NCBI GenBank assembly: GCA_900765525.1
Contig: CAAFRY010000271.1
Location: 1 to 14,954, forward strand
Direction: 5' to 3'
Length of the DNA: 14,954 nucleotides
DNA from: an uncultured Blautia sp.
GTDB lineage: Bacteria; Bacillota; Clostridia; Lachnospirales; Lachnospiraceae
A program made the position numbers and the translations under genes. Shown in pieces: positions 13,799 through 14,954 of this stretch (position 1 is its first letter; every line of letters starts with the position of its first letter). Below the pieces are notes generated by a model, which was not told the DNA's origin, did no database searches, and saw nothing but the letters and a program-made list of their open reading frames with translations.

Positions 13799-14720
13799 GA
13801 GGCGGCAGCTGGTAAGAGACCAGTACCTTGATGTCCTGGTTGTAGTTTCCGAAGTTGCTGCCAAAGAGAGTTAAGCCTCCAATATTGGATGAGTCCTCAG
13901 ATACAGATAGTTTGAAATGAATGGAACTTTTATAATCGAAATGAAAATCCTGAATCCTTATGTCAGATATTTTTAGACCGTCTATAAAAGTTCCATTTTT
14001 GTTTAAAATAAGAGTTTTCAGCAGGCCGTACTGATTCCAGTAAGGAAACCACCAGGAAGGAGTGAAAAGACCGTGAATGTCGCCGAAATCTCCGGGGCTG
14101 GTCCAGGTTCCTATGGGAGTGTCGTTTAACAGGAAGGCAATGTCAGAGGGCCAGTCGTTATTGGTTCCCGGCGCCTCGGAGGATAATTCCATGGATATGA
14201 CAATCTGCTGAACTTGGGCGGAGAGAGGCAGCAGATTTGGAATAAGATATTCCACATATCCCTTTCCGAACCAGAGAATATGGGCGTCTATTCTGTCCGG
14301 ATGGGCGAAATATCTGGGGTCGTCCACCTCCCCGATAAGCTGCTTTTGTGTGGCGATACCGCAGGTGGGCTGGACATGGTAATCCGTATATTGCCCTACG
14401 GGAATATCGATGGAGTACATGTTTTTATTTTCTTCCTGAAATTGAGATTTTATATCAATGAGTATACGGTCTGTGTTTACCCGGCAGATTTTCTGGTTGC
14501 CGTGTCCCCCATGTTCGGCCAGGACACTGAGAAGGCCGCATTCCTCCAGCTTTTTAATATGGCTGGTCAGAGCACCGTTGGTGATACCCAGCCGGGCGGC
14601 AATTTCATTCATATTTAATTCTTTATTTTCCAATAGCAATTGGATGATTTCAATTCTCAGTTGGGAACCGAGAGCCTTGTACAACTCAATGCCGTCTTCA
14701 ATTTTTTTGATATGCAGCAT
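13788..14720 (-). CDS. ArsR-like winged-helix regulator with large C-terminal sensor domain
   Basis: The 310-residue protein has an N-terminal winged helix (about 10-90). The run IELYKALGSQLRIEIIQLLL (11-30) is the ArsR-type first helix, and MNEIAARLGITNGALTSHIK (37-56) is the helix-turn-helix. No ArsR metal-binding CxC motif is present. Residues 100-310, far longer than a normal ArsR protein, look like a beta-rich, Trp/Tyr-rich domain (WFGKGYVEYLIPN, DIHGLFTPSWWFPYWNQYG), plausible for carbohydrate binding. It probably senses a sugar and regulates the flanking arabinan genes. The start at 14720 is chosen because AAGGAGGT lies 6 nt upstream; the longer frame to 14822 runs back through hairpins. 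Its stop abuts the arabinanase stop with no gap. Confidence 0.85.
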   Translation of the reverse strand: MLHIKKIEDGIELYKALGSQLRIEIIQLLLENKELNMNEIAARLGITNGALTSHIKKLEECGLLSVLAEHGGHGNQKICRVNTDRILIDIKSQFQEENKNMYSIDIPVGQYTDYHVQPTCGIATQKQLIGEVDDPRYFAHPDRIDAHILWFGKGYVEYLIPNLLPLSAQVQQIVISMELSSEAPGTNNDWPSDIAFLLNDTPIGTWTSPGDFGDIHGLFTPSWWFPYWNQYGLLKTLILNKNGTFIDGLKISDIRIQDFHFDYKSSIHFKLSVSEDSSNIGGLTLFGSNFGNYNQDIKVLVSYQLPPQDN

Positions 14721-14726
14721 GGGGCT

Positions 14727-14734
14727 ACCTCCTT
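14727..14734 (-). promoter_or_regulatory. Ribosome site fixing the ArsR-like regulator start
   Basis: On the minus strand AAGGAGGT lies 6 nt before the ATG at 14720. It rules in this start over the upstream in-frame ATG at 14822, which lies inside hairpin 2 of the leader. Confidence 0.85.
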
Positions 14735-14755
14735 TTTGAATCCTGGTATAAGACA
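14734..14755. repeat. 22-bp direct repeat, copy A (gene-proximal)
   Basis: It contains TTTTGAA then CCTGGTAT and matches copy B (14874-14895) at 19 of 22 positions. The two copies bracket the three-hairpin cassette and are exactly 140 bp apart. Confidence 0.6.
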
Positions 14756-14883
14756 AGAGATTTCTACGCAGAGCTGCGAAATCTCTGAACCGTGAGAATC
14801 CTCCCTGAGGGAATTTTCTCACGGTTGCGGGTTCAATAACCGTGTATCATCGTGCAAGCCCGATATACACGGCTTTTGAACCC
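14756..14883 (-). ncRNA. Structured leader of three consecutive long hairpins
   Basis: In RNA order, hairpin 1 (14883-14829) has GGGTTCAA/TTGAACCC and inside it CCGTGTAT/ATACACGG. Hairpin 2 (14826-14788) has AACCGTGAGAA/TTCTCACGGTT with inner TCCC/GGGA. Hairpin 3 (14786-14756) has AGAGATTT/AAATCTCT with inner CGCA/TGCG and a GAGC-type loop. They follow each other with one or two bases between, directly after the predicted transcript start near 14890 and before the ribosome site. No known riboswitch is recognised. It could be a regulatory leader or an inserted repeat cassette. Confidence 0.5.
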
Positions 14884-14895
14884 TGGTATTATACA
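14874..14895. repeat. 22-bp direct repeat, copy B (promoter-proximal)
   Basis: Second copy, 19 of 22 identical to 14734-14755. It overlaps the outer arm of hairpin 1 and lies immediately downstream of the -10 box of the ArsR-like gene. Confidence 0.6.
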
Positions 14896-14896
14896 T

Positions 14897-14925
14897 ATTA
14901 TATTTCATATGGGGGTTTAAGGCAA
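14897..14925 (-). promoter_or_regulatory. Promoter of the ArsR-like regulator gene
   Basis: Minus strand: -35 TTGCCT (14925-14920), 17-bp spacer, perfect -10 TATAAT (14902-14897). The predicted start near 14890 gives a leader of about 170 nt made almost entirely of hairpins. Confidence 0.7.
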
Positions 14926-14954
14926 TGAGAAATAGTTTATAATTATCAAAAATA

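Noticed and set aside
14721..14822. Extended N-terminus of the ArsR-like regulator from ATG at 14822
   Set aside because: The extra 34 codons lie in hairpins 2 and 3 and in the ribosome site; AAGGAGGT at 14727-14734 fixes the start at 14720.
14756..14883. CRISPR repeats or a known riboswitch
   Set aside because: The three hairpins differ in sequence and there are no spacer units; no known riboswitch core could be recognised by eye.

Overview
The window looks like chromosomal DNA of a gut-type Firmicute, most likely a Lachnospiraceae-like Clostridium. This is inferred from strong AGGAGG ribosome sites, moderate-to-low GC, short lipoprotein signals and the protein families present. No rRNA, tRNA, CRISPR array or intact transposase gene is visible.

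The left part (about 1-5220) is accessory DNA. It begins with a hairpin cluster resembling the right end of an IS200/IS605-type element. Next comes a compact type I toxin-antitoxin-like locus: a 31-residue hydrophobic peptide, an mRNA hairpin that buries its ribosome site, a shared two-way terminator and an antisense RNA with its own promoter. A PH-like hypothetical protein on the minus strand follows. Then there is a 140-bp MITE-like element with 11-bp terminal inverted repeats and a 10-bp target duplication, a membrane-anchored alpha/beta hydrolase, an AAA-ATPase-like protein that lacks its usual C-terminal nuclease domain, and an uncharacterised lipoprotein.

The right part (about 5290-14954) is a coherent arabinan or arabino-oligosaccharide utilisation locus. 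A surface lipoprotein GH43 resembling endo-1,5-alpha-L-arabinanase (12255-13787) would cut the polymer outside. A lipoprotein solute-binding protein and two permeases (8832-12104) would import the oligosaccharides. A cytoplasmic GH43 (5325-7025, minus) would remove arabinosyl residues inside. A LacI-family regulator (7184-8224) sits divergently from the cytoplasmic GH43. Operator-like sequences sharing the core AAACGATTAA lie over the divergent promoters and upstream of the transporter. No transporter ATPase is present, so a shared MsmX-type ATPase is inferred. The last gene (13788-14720, minus) is an ArsR-like winged-helix regulator with a large C-terminal domain, converging with zero spacing on the arabinanase gene.

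The most unusual features are the MITE-like element, the toxin-antitoxin locus, and the roughly 170-nt leader of the last gene. That leader packs three back-to-back long hairpins between imperfect 22-bp direct repeats. All functional assignments come from reading the sequence; no database search was run.
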